From: Sindora glabra
Taxonomy: Eukaryota; Streptophyta; Magnoliopsida; Fabales; Fabaceae
Direction of reading: 5' to 3'
Assembly (NCBI GenBank): GCA_020226215.1
Contig: CM035233.1
Coordinates: forward strand, 31,952,027 to 32,016,026
Length of the DNA: 64,000 nucleotides
Positions 25,731 through 39,699 of the stretch are shown here, in pieces. A model generated the notes under the pieces. That model made no database searches and was not told where the DNA came from. It worked only from the letters and a program-made list of their open reading frames with translations. Each line of letters starts with the position of its first letter. Within the stretch, counting starts at the first letter, position 1. A program made the position numbers and the translations under genes.

Positions 25731-27053
25731 TAAATCAATTTTGAACTTTCTCACTAGAATATTTATAGTTAAAATTGAATAAACTCAGCATCTTGCATAA
25801 AAATATATATTTTAAGTTAAAAACATTGAAAAGCTATAATTTCACCCTTAGTTGTTGTTTAGGGAAAACTTTAAATTGATTTCATATAAGTTTTTAAGAT
25901 TTATTCATTTGTCCAAAATCACAAAAAATGACCATTTTTATAAGCTTTTTCTATTTTTTCCTCTATTTTTTATCTTTGTTTAGCAGCATTAGTTTCAATT
26001 GTAATATTTTATTAAGTATATAATAAGCATCTAATGCCTAAATATAATATTAGAAATTATACAAGGGAAACATAAACAAAAATCTCAAAAAAAACCTATG
26101 CAAATAAATCACAGAAATGGAAAAAAATGAAGATTTAAAAAAATGGAAGTAAAAAAAGATACCTCTTATATTCTGAACTACTGCAACATTTACTTTGTGC
26201 TTAATATTAGCTGAAGAAGTATTGGTAGCTCACTAGTATGTGGTGAAGAACGAAGAAGCATTTATAATTCTACAAAAAGAATTAGATAGAAATGAAGATT
26301 GAGTTTGAGAACCAATAAGAAAGAGAATAAGAGTGATAATGGAGAAAATAATAAGATATGTTTTATTTACAATACAAAAATATCATTATGTTAAGGGTTC
26401 TTACCAAATCTCAATACCTTTATATCAATTATTTCTAAGATCTTTCATTGATTTCTCAGCAACCTTTAAATGGCATATATTTTAATATCAGTTATATAAA
26501 AAATTGATATCATATATTTCTTGATAATTTAAAAAATGCCACCATATCGAACTAAATGTTGCTTAAATAAATGTTACACATTATGATGTCTATTAAGTAA
26601 AAAATTAACATTTTAATTTTCCATATAATTTTAAAAAATGCCACCATATCCAAATAGACATTTGTTAATTCTAAAACTAATATCTTAAGTTTCCTTATTT
26701 TCTTAATAAACTTCAAATACCAAACATTATAACATCAGTTATGTAAAAAAAATCATCCTTTTAAGTTTCTTAACAATTGCAAAAATATTACTACATCTAA
26801 ATAGACATCAATTAATTTTAAAATTAATGTCTTAAGTTTTCTAATTTTCCTAGTATCCTTCAAATGTCATACCTTATGACATCGGTTAATAAACTATCAT
26901 CTTAAGTTTCTCAAAAATTTTAAAAATGTCATTATGTTAATACAGGCATTGATTTTACCTTCATTACGTTAATACAGGCATTGATTTTACCTTCTATTGT
27001 TTTTTTTTACTGATGTCTATCCACCAACATAGAATTGTAATATTGTAGTAGTG
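25731..27053. other. CACTA right interior and subterminal repeats, no gene
   Basis: AT-rich DNA with repeated short motifs (AAAAATGCCACCATATC twice, and a 28-bp unit TTAATACAGGCATTGA... twice at about 26939-26990). Nothing coding is seen. Confidence 0.6.
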
Positions 27054-27266
27054 AATTCTTATGATTATTCCTACTACATTTAGCTACAGGTCACATTAGT
27101 TACCCAATTTTTCAGTTAAGCCCTAACCAACTTTTATTTAGCATGCTACAAGAATTTAACCTAAGACTCCACTTTTTCATAAACCTCGACTACTTCTTTC
27201 TAACTAAGCAAATGATTTACTGAATTTAGTAACTATCGAGATTTTGCAAAATTAGTATAAGAAAGG

Positions 27267-29008
27267 CCCCTGGTTTTAGTTACCTAAGGTTTAAGTCAAA
27301 GGGAAATGAATCCAAACCTTTCAAATCTTTCAACTTAAAACATGTTGAATGAGTTTTTTGAACTTAGGATTTATTAAAGATTTAAAATGGACTTCCCTAT
27401 TATCACTACATTTGATCTTTAGTTTACTGGTTTTAACTACCTATGTGCTAAAATCTTGGAGTTTTTCAAGTTTGTGAAGTTTAAAAACAACGTAGTCTTA
27501 ATAAGCAAACCCTTTATATGCTTTTAATGGGTATATCTTTTAGGATCTACTTAGGTTCATATGGCCCATAAGGAGGTGTGTACTGCAACCTTTAGGCATG
27601 AGTGGTCACCATGATGACCCTTCATAAATACCTACTAACTTTTCCCTTTAAAATAAAGCTCTTTCCCTTTTTTTCCACTCTCTTTACTTCTTTAAGTTTT
27701 TTTTTTACTATGCCTTAGCTATTTATGCTTTCTATAATTCTTTGCAACCTTGTTCTTTCTTCCATTTTTACTCTTTTTCTTTCAAACAACAATAACTTTT
27801 GAACGTCCTTTTACACTCGACTTTCCATGCTTTTGGATAAATTAAGAATATTGATCTTACTTGATCCTATTACTTTATCCTAAAAAACTAGGTATTGTCC
27901 TTATTTTAGCTTTTAATATCTTAAAGATGTCTCTTTTACCTTTTATTTAGGTCTTATTTCTATGAATGTATTTAAGAAAGATAGTGATTCCTTTTTTGCT
28001 TGAAAGTTTTTTTTTTTAACCTTTAACATCATTCTTACCTTCCTTTAGGTTTCAAAAAGGTCTATGATCTTAAAAAATTTCCTTTACCCTACTAATGAAT
28101 TTTAAACTTAGTTAGAATGTGTTCAAATTACAAAAGGGACAATATGGAAAACCTTAGGTATTTTCAACATTATTCAACTCTCTTATTTTTCACCCAAATT
28201 TCGTTTGTCATTAGTTAGTTCAACTTTGACTTTTTGGTCTTCTTTAACTAATAAACTCTATTTACCTTAAAATGATGAACCTTTTTCTTTTTAATCTTTT
28301 AGTCTTAACTGAATTGCCTGTTACAGATGAGCAAATTTCTCCCTTTTTATTATTAAAAAAATTTTAAATCCTTATTTAAACTTAATTCCAAATCCATAGC
28401 TCATTCAACTTTCTTAAAAACCTATAAGAGCCATTTCAACACCCCTATTTCTAATGTCAAATAGGTAACATTTCTTCTTAATAGGCTTTGCAAATATTTA
28501 TTTTGCATATCCTTTTAAAAAATTGCTTCATCTTATCTTGCTATCACCTTCATTCTAAGTGAAGGTCAACAGATAGCTCTATGCTAACTTATTTTGGGTA
28601 GCTTTTTTGAAAGAATTAGCTTAGTAGTAAGCTACATGTGATCTCGACATAATTTTTCAAATTTAGAAGGTCCTTTTATGAGTTTTCAAATATGGTTGTC
28701 AATTTTCTTCTGGGAGTTCTTTGTTCTTCCTTGACTCTTATAAAAAACTAACCATTAGTTCTATTCTTGGCCTTAGGTATATTCAATCGATACCCCTTTC
28801 ATACCATAAATAACTTTCACCTTCTAAACTTTTTGACCTTTATTTTAAGACATTTTATCCTAGTACTACTTAATAACTGGTAGAATAGCTTTCTCTCTTT
28901 GCATTTGATTTTACTAGCCTTTTTTGGTTTATAGTCAAGCTAAAGCCTAATGACCTATATAGCATAGATTTTTAGGCCCAATTTTTATACCCATAATACC
29001 TTTGCGCC
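27267..29008. other. Tat element 3' region, no gene recognised
   Basis: This lies between the 3' LTR and the inserted solo LTR. It is T-rich on the + strand and broken in all frames. It probably belongs to the long 3' region of the Tat element. Confidence 0.5.
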
Positions 29009-32000
29009 TATAACACCTTAGCTTTGATGGTCTAGATCAAAAGTACTTAATTTTAAATAACTAAGTTTTTGTGTAGAATTTTTTAAAAATAAAGTTTAAA
29101 TTGTTTATGCAAGATATAGTGCAAAACATATATATAATGGTGGAGCTTGCAAAGTAGATTTGGTACATTTATTCACAGGTAACTAAGACACCTAAAATAT
29201 ATACAAATAACTTTTAAAATATGACTTAGCCTATATAGCAATCCAAAAAGATTACATCCCTTATAATTCATGGCAATAACATATGAAAATAATTATCCCC
29301 AATCAATTAGGGTATATCAAGGCTAGTGATGTACTCATGATGAATGCTATACATAAAGGGGTACGCTCACGAAAGTCTAAGAATAACTTAAAGTGAAAGA
29401 TGATGAGGATAGTTACAAATGAGTGTGCCACTATGAGCATTGTTTAGTCTTTATGGATTGATATTTTGGCATTGTATCTTTATACTTAAAAATTTAAACA
29501 CATACGAAGAGTAAGTTCTAATAGACTTAATGAGTGGATTTTATTTATTGAGAAACATATATCCTTTCTTGAGGGTGCTTTCAATTACCTGTAATTCAAT
29601 TTATTTCCATAATGTTTCCTCAGTCTACAAATAATATGCTATTAGCAACCAAACCACCAAGTACTCACAGAATGGATTCATTATGCATACCTTATGGGCT
29701 CGCTATGTACTTATAAGTGAAACCACATCATATAAACATTTATCATGATAACATGGACCAACAAATAAATTGCTAATATATAACACATACTCTCACAAGA
29801 ACTTACAAGCATATAATATATGCAAATATATATATATATAGTCATGCCCATTCAAACTTATAAGGATGTAATAATTAACTATTACTTGTATCCAACATAA
29901 TATGATCCGTACTCCACCACATTCTGACCTTATTTTTATATTACCAACCTTCCATTGCTAATAACCAAATACTTTATATTTATATAGAGTGTGCTCCCCC
30001 TTCTTATGAGGAATTTCATAAAATAACATAAGTCAGCTCATCATTACACTCTGTTTCACAATATATATACATGCCGACTAACCATAACATTCAATTTCAT
30101 AATTCATATGTATATATGCCTACTCATGACCTTTTATTTCATAATATTTATGTATGTATATGTATCACAACAAATCATACATATGCATTTTTCACAATTA
30201 ATAAAATTAAAATCACATGCTCATCTCTTATGCAATATCTCATAGGATATAAGAGTCCTTGGTGCTCATAACATTTTCAATTATGATTTCAATTCTTATC
30301 TTATAATGAACTCATCTACATTAAATTAATACATTTTTAACTAATTTCATGGCTATTGAGCTAGGTATCCATGGCCCCTCACTTGGTTCTTCACCCACTC
30401 CTTAACATTTTTTCTATAATCCATCAAGCCACATATTTCATATAATTACAAAGTTCTAATATTTTTATTTACCTTTCACAGATTTCCATTATAGTTATAA
30501 TTATCCTCACCATAATCATGACTAAATTTATTTATAAATTAAATTCTTTTGATTCTTCATGAACTAATTGCTTATTTATTAATTATCTTTGGCTAGGATC
30601 ATATTAAACTAATTCGTATAAATTTAAAATACAATCATAAGAGAATAAGAGGTATATTAACCACCCTTTCCATATTTTTCCAATTTTACTTTTCATTTCT
30701 AATCATAATTTAATAAGGGATCCTTTAGTATTTCTCACAATGTGACCTTCAAACCTTTAGCTATCTATACTCATATGATTATTAATATACAAGCTTAATA
30801 TTAAAAGCTAAGTTAGTGATAGATGGAAAGGGTATCAAACCTTCCTCCCTTATTTCCAAAATTTCCTTCCCCCAAATTATGGTTTCAAGAGTTAAATCAT
30901 TGTATGGCCAAGCCCTTTACTATGTTTTCATTAAAACTTCTTAATATTTTTTATTAATATAAACAACATTTTTTTTCTTGTTTATATTTATGGATGATAA
31001 AATTTTTCAAGGATTTTCTAGGATTTCATCATGAATCTTTCATCCTCTCCTTATTATTCTATTTTAAACTTATTTTCTTATAATAGACACCCCATTTCCT
31101 TATATTCTTTTAACCCAAATTGAGCATACAAGCTTTTATGTTCATCTCTTATAACTTTTATTATTATGAATAATTTTATACCTAGGTATCCTATACTTTC
31201 TAGTATAGGACTTCTTTAGGGTGAGGGTAGTAAATGCTAAACTTTTTCCAATAATAGTATCTCTAAGGATTGAACTCAGGATTTTTTAAGCCTAAAACAC
31301 CTTAAGATTCAATCTACTACCATTGAGCTAATTAATTATTGGTAATATTTTATAACTTTTAATTAACACATTTGTATATAACTTAGTAAAAATTAAAAAG
31401 AATAAAGTATTTTAGGGGGAAGAACCACTCACCTTGCTATTCTTGAGCTCTTGAATAGGAGCTTAAACTAAAACAAAAACAAAAAAAATCTCACAATCAC
31501 CATTTATTCTTTAAAACCTTGGAGAAGGATTATAAGATTGAAGTGCTCTTACTTATATGGATGAACTAGAAGCCTCCTTTAGCCTATGTATGCTTCGATA
31601 ATTCTTGGAAAAGGAAGGAGGAAAATTTTAATGCTTTATTAAGAAGGAATATCATGAGTGAGGGAGCAGAGGAGGATGGCTTAGAATTTTTCTTTTTCTA
31701 TCTTTAGTAATTATTACTTGCTAATCCACCATTAGCTCTTCCAAAATTTCCTACACATGCATTAACTTATCTTTTTAGCCATTATGGCCTAACATTCCAC
31801 TTTTCTCTCATTAGATTTAGTTTCATAATGGTGTCTTAAAGATTGTCTTCCAAGCCTTTACTTATCAATTATTGTTAATGCTGAATTTAAAGTTGCAAGG
31901 GGTCCTATTTGACCCTTCACTTTAGGTGCTAAATGGGACTTTTTTTGAGCCTTGTGTTTCCACTTAAGACTTGTATGCCTATAGTTTATGTCTTATACTA

Positions 32001-32777
32001 GCCCATTCTTGTTTAGACCTACCTTTATTTTATCAAAATTTTAAGATTTAACTTAACCACATTAACTATATAGCTATATTTTTTAGGTTTTAGTAAAAAA
32101 TTCATAACTAATTATGCACGAGAGCTTACTTCATGAAATTTTTATTAGAAGTAGTCCTATATATCCCTTCTCTATAGCCATAAACTATTCATCAATAGGA
32201 TCCTTTGATAAAGATTTATCTTAAATTATTGCAACTAGTTCAGTGCAATTATGCTTAGAATTTTCCAATATATAAAAAATAGAAAGAATTTGGTTAAAAA
32301 TAAATTACAAAATTCATATGGGTAGTGGCCTTAAATATCTTCTTTCTACACATTTTTGTAGTTCAAAAATCAGATATTCCTATTGAAAGTTACAAATTAA
32401 ACATTGTTGATTACATAATGGACTTAGCATAAAAACATGGTTACCAACTAGTCTTTTAGTCATTTTGTTTATGTTATGTTTTGGCCTTTTCACAGCTTAA
32501 GCTAACTAAGTTCAATCTTATATGAATATTTCCCTTCCTTGTATATTTTAAATTTCTCATTGGTATTTTGAAGGAATGTACATGTACTTACATTCGTACA
32601 TATACCCTCATATAGCAAGTTGAACATTTCTAGATTGTTATGTTGGTTCAAGCATGCAATCGTTTATATACATATGTGCATTTATAAATATTTTTTTATT
32701 CTTTACTTATGCATAAAGGACCATTTTTATACATGTCATGTGTATATTAATTAGATTAAATTTATTAGGGTGTTATA
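29009..32777 (+). mobile_element. Gypsy-type solo LTR (3.8 kb) inside the Tat element
   Basis: The ends TATAACACC and GGTGTTATA are mutated forms of the TGTAACACC...GGTGTTACA termini of long-LTR chromoviruses. No coding domains lie inside. The sequence outside to the right begins GAGTTGCCTC, a stretch often seen in the 3' region of Tat elements, which supports insertion into that element. No clean target duplication was found, so the exact ends are moderately uncertain. Overall layout resembles the 10.1-13.3 kb LTR. Confidence 0.6.
31190..31345 (-). mobile_element. SINE-like tRNA-derived relic
   Basis: On the - strand TAGCTCAATGG (31320-31330) matches a polymerase III A box, and GAGTTCAATCCTT (31265-31277) a B box. 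They lie about 45 bp apart, as in tRNA-derived plant SINEs. The 3' part ends near a small palindrome TCCTATAC...GTATAGGA. No tRNA cloverleaf is kept. Limits are approximate. Confidence 0.5.
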
Positions 32778-33689
32778 ATACTGAGTTGCCTCTAAAAAAG
32801 ATCTTATTGATTGAAAGGCACTTATTTAACACTATTGCTAGATACTTTGGCCTTATTTAAGGTCAATTGTTAATTATGCTTAACTATCACTTTCAAGGAT
32901 AAACTTTAATGGCTTCGACCTACCCCTAATTAAGTAGCATAATTAAAGTCCATACGATGCTTTCAGTCTAGATAAGTTTTCTTTTCATGCTTATACTGAT
33001 ATTTTTTAGGATTAGTGATTATTCAACACCCAAAAATATTTCAACATCAAAATAAATGAGAAATTAACTCATATTCTTTATACATATATTATTGACACTT
33101 CTCAGAAGATTACAAGTATGTATTATATTGAAATCCTTATTTTTGAATAATATTATAGGACTGAATATAATTGTTGACACTAAAGGGCCTCCTTCCTTAC
33201 TACCAAATGGACTCTTAAGAAAAAAATGATAAAACCATAATTCTTATTATAAGTGCAAATGGTTTAAAGCTTATTAATAGAAACTCAATATATAAGCCTT
33301 ATTAATATACCTCCTTTCAAACCTTAACTAATCCCTTTCCCAAATGATCCTTTCAACATTATAAGATATTTATCTTTGAAACTAGAAAAAGGAACAAGAT
33401 CGATTCTAAATGTTATAGTCACCTGTCACTATCTCTATAGGTTAATAGAAACTTATTTATTAACTAAAACCTTATCTATTATGCAAATAACTAAATATAA
33501 GAAACCCTTTGGCCTTATTAGTAATTTTTCTTATATTTTTCAGCTATTGACTTTTCTATATTAAATTATGCTTTGAATTTTTCAATGTGCAAGGATTGTT
33601 ATTCTAATAAACATTTAAGTTGTTGCACTAAAAACAACTAAGCAAATGGTTTAAGGAGGTCAAAATCAAGAGACATTACTTTAAGGCTA

Positions 33690-35180
33690 ATTAAATTTTC
33701 CATAAAGAAAAAAAAGTACTATTGAATACTAAAAAGAAGAAGCAGTTGATATAGAGCCAGTTTGATATTAATAAGAGCAAACCTATAACTAGTAAGCCTC
33801 CAAGAAAGAACAAGAAGAAGACAATAGTGACCATTGACTTGTGACTTCCAATTATACTCTCCTCTACTAACATATTGATTTCATCTTAGTAAAGGACTTA
33901 AGTGGCTTAGTCGACCATTAGTGGTGATGCTACCAAAAAGACTACCCGAACACAAGTAAGTGTTTATAGTTCATTTGTTACTAGTTTTTGATTTATTTGC
34001 TACTCATTTTATTTTTAATAATCAATTTATACTTTCTTTAGGATAGCCTTGCTTTGATTTTTGCTTCTCTGATTAATCAACTAAACTTTATTTTATCTTT
34101 CTAATTAAGTACAACTATTAATTTGATTCCTATTAACGAATGTAGTTTTAGATCAAGTCACACTAATTCTAATGAATTGACTAGAATTGTCAAAAGGGCT
34201 TGAATATAGATTAATTTGGGTGCTATTCTCAGTCGAACAACTGTGAAGAATGTTATAGTTAAGATGGAGTCACCTATTAAAGGAGGTAACTTAAAATTAG
34301 GTAGGGATGGTAGTACTATAGCTAAAAATCTTAGAAACACCTCAGAATCAATACACTATAATAATACCAAAAGTAATAAGAAGAATTCTGAAAGAGAAAC
34401 TAAGTCTCTTAGAAATTGATTACAAGGTGACCAAGCTAAAGTTGAATATGAGGAAAATGAGGATGGCAATGAAGAAGTTGATCCTTTTGCCATTTTAGGT
34501 TCCTTAACCTTAGATGGCTTTTCGTATTTTATTCTGATTGTTATTAACCCTATGCCTGCTCAAATCAAAAGCAAGAAGAATTGAAGAAAGTAGTAGTTAA
34601 CTGGCATTCTATCTTTAATAATGAGTTAAAGATCGTTGTTTAGGATCTTGAAATTAGACAAAGGTTAGATTCTCATTTGAACATTTTATAAGGAATGGCC
34701 ACCTTAAATCTATTTATTTTAGTTAACTTGAAGTCTCTTATCCTTTCCTTGTTTGATGCATTTCCTAAGATGACCAAGAACATTAGTAAAGCTTTGCCTT
34801 ATAGATAAGCTTGTTAAGTTCTACAAATTTGGAAAGTAATAAAAGATTGGTATTTCAACCAAGTGATAACCCTACCTAGAAAAAATAAAGAAGAATGCCT
34901 AAGACATTGGCAATCTGCAATAATAAATAGCAAATTTTCAAAACCAACTTGAAGCTACTAAAGGCATTGAACTCAGATAAGAAGTTAAGTATAGTACAAC
35001 TATCAAAATGAAGAATACTTTACTGTTTCAAGCTAAAGTAGAAATGAAGGACTTTAAATCCACTAACAAATGGTATATCAAAATGGAAAGTAAGCATTTA
35101 GCTATGCATGAGAAAAAGGATATTGTTGTAGCTATGTGGCGAAGCCTCAAATCATCCTTTGAACCATTTAAAATGTAATA
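33690..35180 (+). pseudogene. Antisense ORF relic of the Tat element
   Basis: A + strand reading region lies antisense to pol, between integrase and the 3' LTR. The frame from 34216 to 34578 is open apart from one stop at 34420; it includes a Lys/Arg-rich part, then a Glu/Asp-rich part. Further segments to 35180 look coiled-coil-like but shift frame and contain stops. An intron-like pattern, AAGTAAGTG near 33955 and TTTCTTTAG near 34042, precedes it. Tat elements such as Grande and Retand are known to carry an antisense ORF here. The function of that protein is unknown to me. Confidence 0.5.
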
Positions 35181-35589
35181 GCTTGCCATAATAAACTTTA
35201 TTTTGTAATTATTCTAAATAGCTTTTGGATTTTCTTTTGTATAATTTTTTAATTTACTTATATTTTAGCCTTTTCTTAAACGAATGAATGAAAATTTCAC
35301 AAAGCATATTTTATATTGATCTCATAAATTCTTGGCTTGTATAACTTTAGGTATTTACTATTTATAGTTTTGACTTTGTGTCATCTTTTATATTGCAAAT
35401 TGTATAGCTATTTCCATTAAAATATTTAATAATGAAAATTGTCTTTCCTAATAAGGTAACCATTTTTCATATATTGAATTGATTTGCATTAACAAAATAA
35501 CTTTCCATACTAACTAACCTTGTGCAAATATTTTATTTTTATCATCTTTATTGTATTATTTAGCTAGTCTCTCTTTGTTGTACATTAAA

Positions 35590-36870
35590 GAATATAAAGC
35601 ATTTCACCAAAATTCATCTAAGTTTTCTAACTCATTGAGTATTAAATCATAATAATTGCCTTATGATAGTTTATTCTGCTTTTGCACCTTCAACATTTGA
35701 ACTATCACCTCAACTAGCAATACTATATTATGATCGAGGACTAACTTGTAAGATATGACTCTGGTCAATCCTTTTAGCAAAATTTGAATTGCCCATAGCT
35801 TATTGTTTAGCATTCAATACTAGTTTCCAAGGTATTGGCCAATGTGTTTCTTAATTAGATTAATAAATAATTTGCTAGCAACTTCAACTTCCCCATTATC
35901 TTATCCATAATATGGAATTGATGCCATCATTTTGAAAACTTCAACATATTCCCTTACTTTCCCATTATAAATACTACTCCATAATTAAGGAGGGCAATTT
36001 TTGACATGACACGATAACCCGATATGAATTCGAATGAATTTAAGTTGACACGCTAACTAATTTAAGAATTTTTATTAAATTTTTAATAATTTTATTTAAG
36101 AAATAAATAATATTTTAATCATAAATAGATATATATAATAAATATATAAAATTATTAATTTAATAAAATAATAATAAAAATTAAAATAATATTTTATTAA
36201 TAATTAAAAATATTTTTATAAAAAATAATAAATAATTAAATTTAATAAATAATTTCATAATATATATTTTATTATTTAAAATTATTAAATAAAGTAAATG
36301 AATGACTTGTGGATCGACACGAATAATACGATTAATAAATAAGCTAACCCAAATGACACGAATTGCCACCACTATTCACAATTAGTGTTCATACTCTCAG
36401 GTAAACATACTAGTTTTCTTTCTACAAAGTCAATGAAATCAATTTACTTAATTTCTTTAAAAATGGATGCTTTGAACCATTTAGTTAATTAATCTATTAC
36501 CACAAGAATAAAATGATAACTTTTTATTGATAATAGGTATATATTGCTAATTATGTCAATTGTTTAATCTTAAAAAGGGCATGACTTAATTATGTATTTT
36601 AATTTGATACCTAAGACTCTTTATATTGATCCATACTTCTAACATTCTTGGCAACTCTTAGCATAATTGATACAATTATCCATCATTATAGGCCAATGGA
36701 AACCATTTCCTATTAATATCTATTTCATGTTTTATGTCGTGTTGATAAGTACCATAAATCCATTCATGGATCTTAGCCATAGCCAAAATGGCTTTGGTTT
36801 CACCTAAACACCTTAGCAACTAACCTTCAAAACCTTTTTTATGTAATTTTTCACCCAAAAGTACAAATTT
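35590..36870 (-). pseudogene. Tat integrase relic, interrupted by a MITE
   Basis: On the - strand, HWPIMMDNCINYAKSCQEC near 36700-36640 matches the HHCC zinc region and the start of the catalytic core. LTKWFKAS near 36480 is the conserved core segment normally read as FTKWVEA. The C-terminal half, with a recognisable GEVE motif in place of GQVE, continues at 35985-35600 after the inserted MITE. Stops break several places. The integrase would have joined element DNA to the chromosome; it is now inactive. Confidence 0.75.
35986..36374. mobile_element. hAT-type MITE, copy 2
   Basis: The ends TAAGGAGGGCAATT and, inverted, TAGTGGTGGCAATT are terminal inverted repeats. The flanking octamers TCCATAAT (35978-35985) and TTCACAAT (36375-36382) match at six of eight, both differences being C/T transitions. 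The interior is nearly all A and T, shared with copies at 11679 and 60325. It lies inside the integrase relic, which reads on across it. Confidence 0.75.
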
Positions 36871-36999
36871 TAATGCCCTAACTTTGATAACATGACTTAC
36901 ATTATTAAAGTGGTTATTCAAATATTTAATTAGGGGTACCTTTTCCAATCACTCAAGGTTGCATTTGGGTTTGCACATAACATCTCCTTAGATTCCATA

Positions 37000-37560
37000 A
37001 GTTCAACATATATTTAGCCTCTAACTAACTTAACTAACTTTGATAAGAAAATCCTATGCCTTGAGGCAATTTGAGTTAAAAGATTAGCTTTCTCATTTTC
37101 AATCTAAGGTATGTGCTTGATAATCATGTTGTCGAACTTAAATAATAACTTAGTTAAAATGGCCAAATATTTTCAATGTTGGGATTTACACACATATTTT
37201 CCTGAAATTTATTTAATGATTCATTATGAATCCCTGTAAATTTCAATGTTTATTGCCCTTTTTTCAATTAATAATTTCAAGTTGATGATTAATGCTTTAT
37301 ATTCAATTTCAATATTTTAGCATCTTGAATTTATCATACATAAAAATTTTATCGGCTTTCTTTGCTACATTATGACAAATATCTCGATGCTAGCACCATT
37401 TTTGTGACATAAGTTGTTCAAATATAATTTTCAATAATTAAGATTAAAAAAATTTATTAGTCATTCTTTATATTTAACTATAAAATCAATCATAACTTAG
37501 CCTTTTGTAGTCTTTAGTAGGCAATATTGTAGAATAACTTTAGTTAAGCCTAAGGTTTAT
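37000..37560 (-). pseudogene. Tat RNase H relic
   Basis: On the - strand, IIKHIPRIENEKANLLTQIA near 37130-37060 matches the end of a Gypsy RNase H (IPREENGRADALAKMA-type). It lies between the RT and integrase relics in the right order. Stops are frequent. Confidence 0.7.
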
Positions 37561-37999
37561 TCCCTCACTTAGCCATATGTTATAGGCTGCCTTAAGATAT
37601 ATTTTAATATTTTTGTCTTAGCTAAAATAAAAAATGTAGTGGCAATAAGTAATAATGAATTTTAGTACAAGAGTGGTACAAAAAAAGGCATAAATTTTCT
37701 ATTATTAAATATTCTTATTCAATTTCAATTACATTTAATATTCTTGATAAATAATAAATTATTCTTTCTTTTCCTTCATCATTTTTCTTGGTTAAGAAAA
37801 TATCTTATTACATCATCTAAGGCCAAAACATACCATTTTAAAGGTTAGCCTAGGATTAAGGATGACATTATAGGTAGTTAGTCAAATACCTTTTTCAAAT
37901 TCTACTTGATGTTCATTCTTCTCTACAAATTGCTCGTTGCCAGATTGACTTTGCCTAGTAAACATTACAGTTCCTTTTTATTAGTTAGTGCTAAAATCT

Positions 38000-38640
38000 C
38001 TATTATGGCTATGTTTTATTTTTATGAGTTTCAATTCTTTTTTGGTGGACTAGGAAGACTAAGTTTCCTACCATGATACCAAATGCACATTTCAATGGAT
38101 ATATTCTTAGATTATCCTTATGCATTCAATCAAAATCTTGCTTCAAGTTTTCAATATATTTTTAATAAGAGTTGCTTTTCACCACCAAATTATCTGTGTA
38201 TATTTCCATCAATTTTCCTAGCATGTTATCGGAACTTATGTTTATAATGCACTAGTATATGGCTTTAGCATTCTTCAATTCAAATGGTATAACTATCCAT
38301 TCATACGCATTGATTGCCTTAGACACCAAAAAGCTATTTTCACAATGTCATCCTCAACTATGTAGACTTGATTATATTCCATATTTCCATTTATCAAACT
38401 TAGACCTATGTGTCATAAAGCTAAGTCTATTAGCAAATTTTTAACTAGTATTATATATTCGCCTTTAGGTGTGATATTATTCAAGTCTTTAAAGTTTATA
38501 CATACCTTTATCTTGCCATTATTTATGATAGGCACTATGTTCAAGATCCATTTAGTGTATATCATTGTCTTTATAAATTAAGTTTTTAGTAACCTTTCAA
38601 TTTCTTCTTTGATTTTAGCATAAATTTTGATGCATAATGA
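38000..38640 (-). pseudogene. Tat reverse transcriptase relic
   Basis: On the - strand, a WILNIVPIINNGKIKVCINF segment near 38570-38490 is followed by KDLNNITPKGEY and a Tyr-Asn-Gln motif. The YVDD box appears as YTDN near 38200, after MEI and before LVVKS, and NPLKCAFG-like residues follow. These match Tat-lineage Gypsy RT closely. The catalytic Asp pair is altered and stops are present, so it is inactive. Confidence 0.8.
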
Positions 38641-39699
38641 TGATGAGGCTATTTATGTGGTTAATAAGCTTCTTTAATCAACAGCTTATGTTTTACTAGA
38701 TTTCTACATAACCTTAGCATATCATTATAATTCTATGCCAAATAGTTTTTTTTTTTTTTTCATATTCCTTTAATATGTTGACAACATGGGTTCTTATCTT
38801 CTAGTATAGTTGCATTGATATGAGTTAGCCTTTTATCTTCTTTTGTTCCTAGGTTCACTTCTTGTAAAAAGTGTTAAACCTCAATTTTCTTAGCATCATC
38901 CTTGATAGGGGACTAGTGAAATCCAAGTAAACTATCATAAAAAACACAATTCAAGACCTTTGTTTAGGTTTGCTTAACAACATAAGTTGATAACTGAGTA
39001 AGTTATTTATGGCATTTATTCATTAGGATTACAAGTTGATCACAGTGTTTCAACCTTAATGGTTATTCTTAATCCTAGAATGCTAAGTGTACACATCTCA
39101 ATAATGGTAAGGTCAATGTTATTATAAATGTGTTGTAGTTAAACATTGGGGTTTTAAACTTTGAAACCTACATTGCACATAACATAGACTATCATTAAAC
39201 TTTACACATTTTATTATCCCATCCTCTCATTAAATTAGCATTTTTTGGTGATAAGTGAAGAGAAATAGTCCTACCATATGTTTTAATCTCTACCCAGTAG
39301 CAAATTATAGTTAGCCTTTGATAGTACCACTATAAATCGCATTGACCTCATTATTTAACCTATTTCCAAATTGACTAACACCATGCATTTGAAGGCTAAT
39401 GGTCTACAATTGAAATCTACTACATTAATGTTGGATGACATTAAATCTTTTAGTTATTTTTATAATCAAACAAGTGTCGATCTGGGCATTAAGTTGATAA
39501 TTGCACTTTTATTAGTTAATACTCTATTGAGTGGCGAACCATTCACATGGGCCTTAACATGTAAAAGCCTTAAGTAGTTCTTCAACTACTTAGTTAGCTC
39601 TTTGAACTTATCTATCACATCTTTATTAAATTGGATCATCACAATCAATGTCTCATTATCAAAATCTTTTTTAAACTGCTCAACTTTGGTGGCTAAGAA

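Larger units (their letters stand above)
16415..27053. mobile_element. Non-autonomous CACTA (En/Spm) element, invaded by a MULE
   Basis: The right end reads, on the - strand, CACTACTACAATATTACA, and the left end is AACTACTATTACAAAAAAC, a CACTA terminus with its first base changed. Near the right end are repeats such as GACATCGGTT (26879-26888) and ACTGATGTCT, typical of CACTA subterminal regions, and ATGACATTGGTT occurs near the left end at 16511-16522. The host LTR resumes exactly outside these ends. Without the MULE only about 1.6 kb remains, with no transposase. The 3-bp flanks (ATA, AAT) are only compatible with a degraded target duplication. Confidence 0.75.
14296..27266 (-). repeat. 3' LTR of the Tat element, in three pieces
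   Basis: Pieces 14296-14395, 15904-16414 and 27054-~27266 together align to the intact LTR at 42484-43230. The first gap is a Copia solo LTR, the second a CACTA element. Removing both restores collinearity, which is strong evidence for the insertions' limits. Confidence 0.8.
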
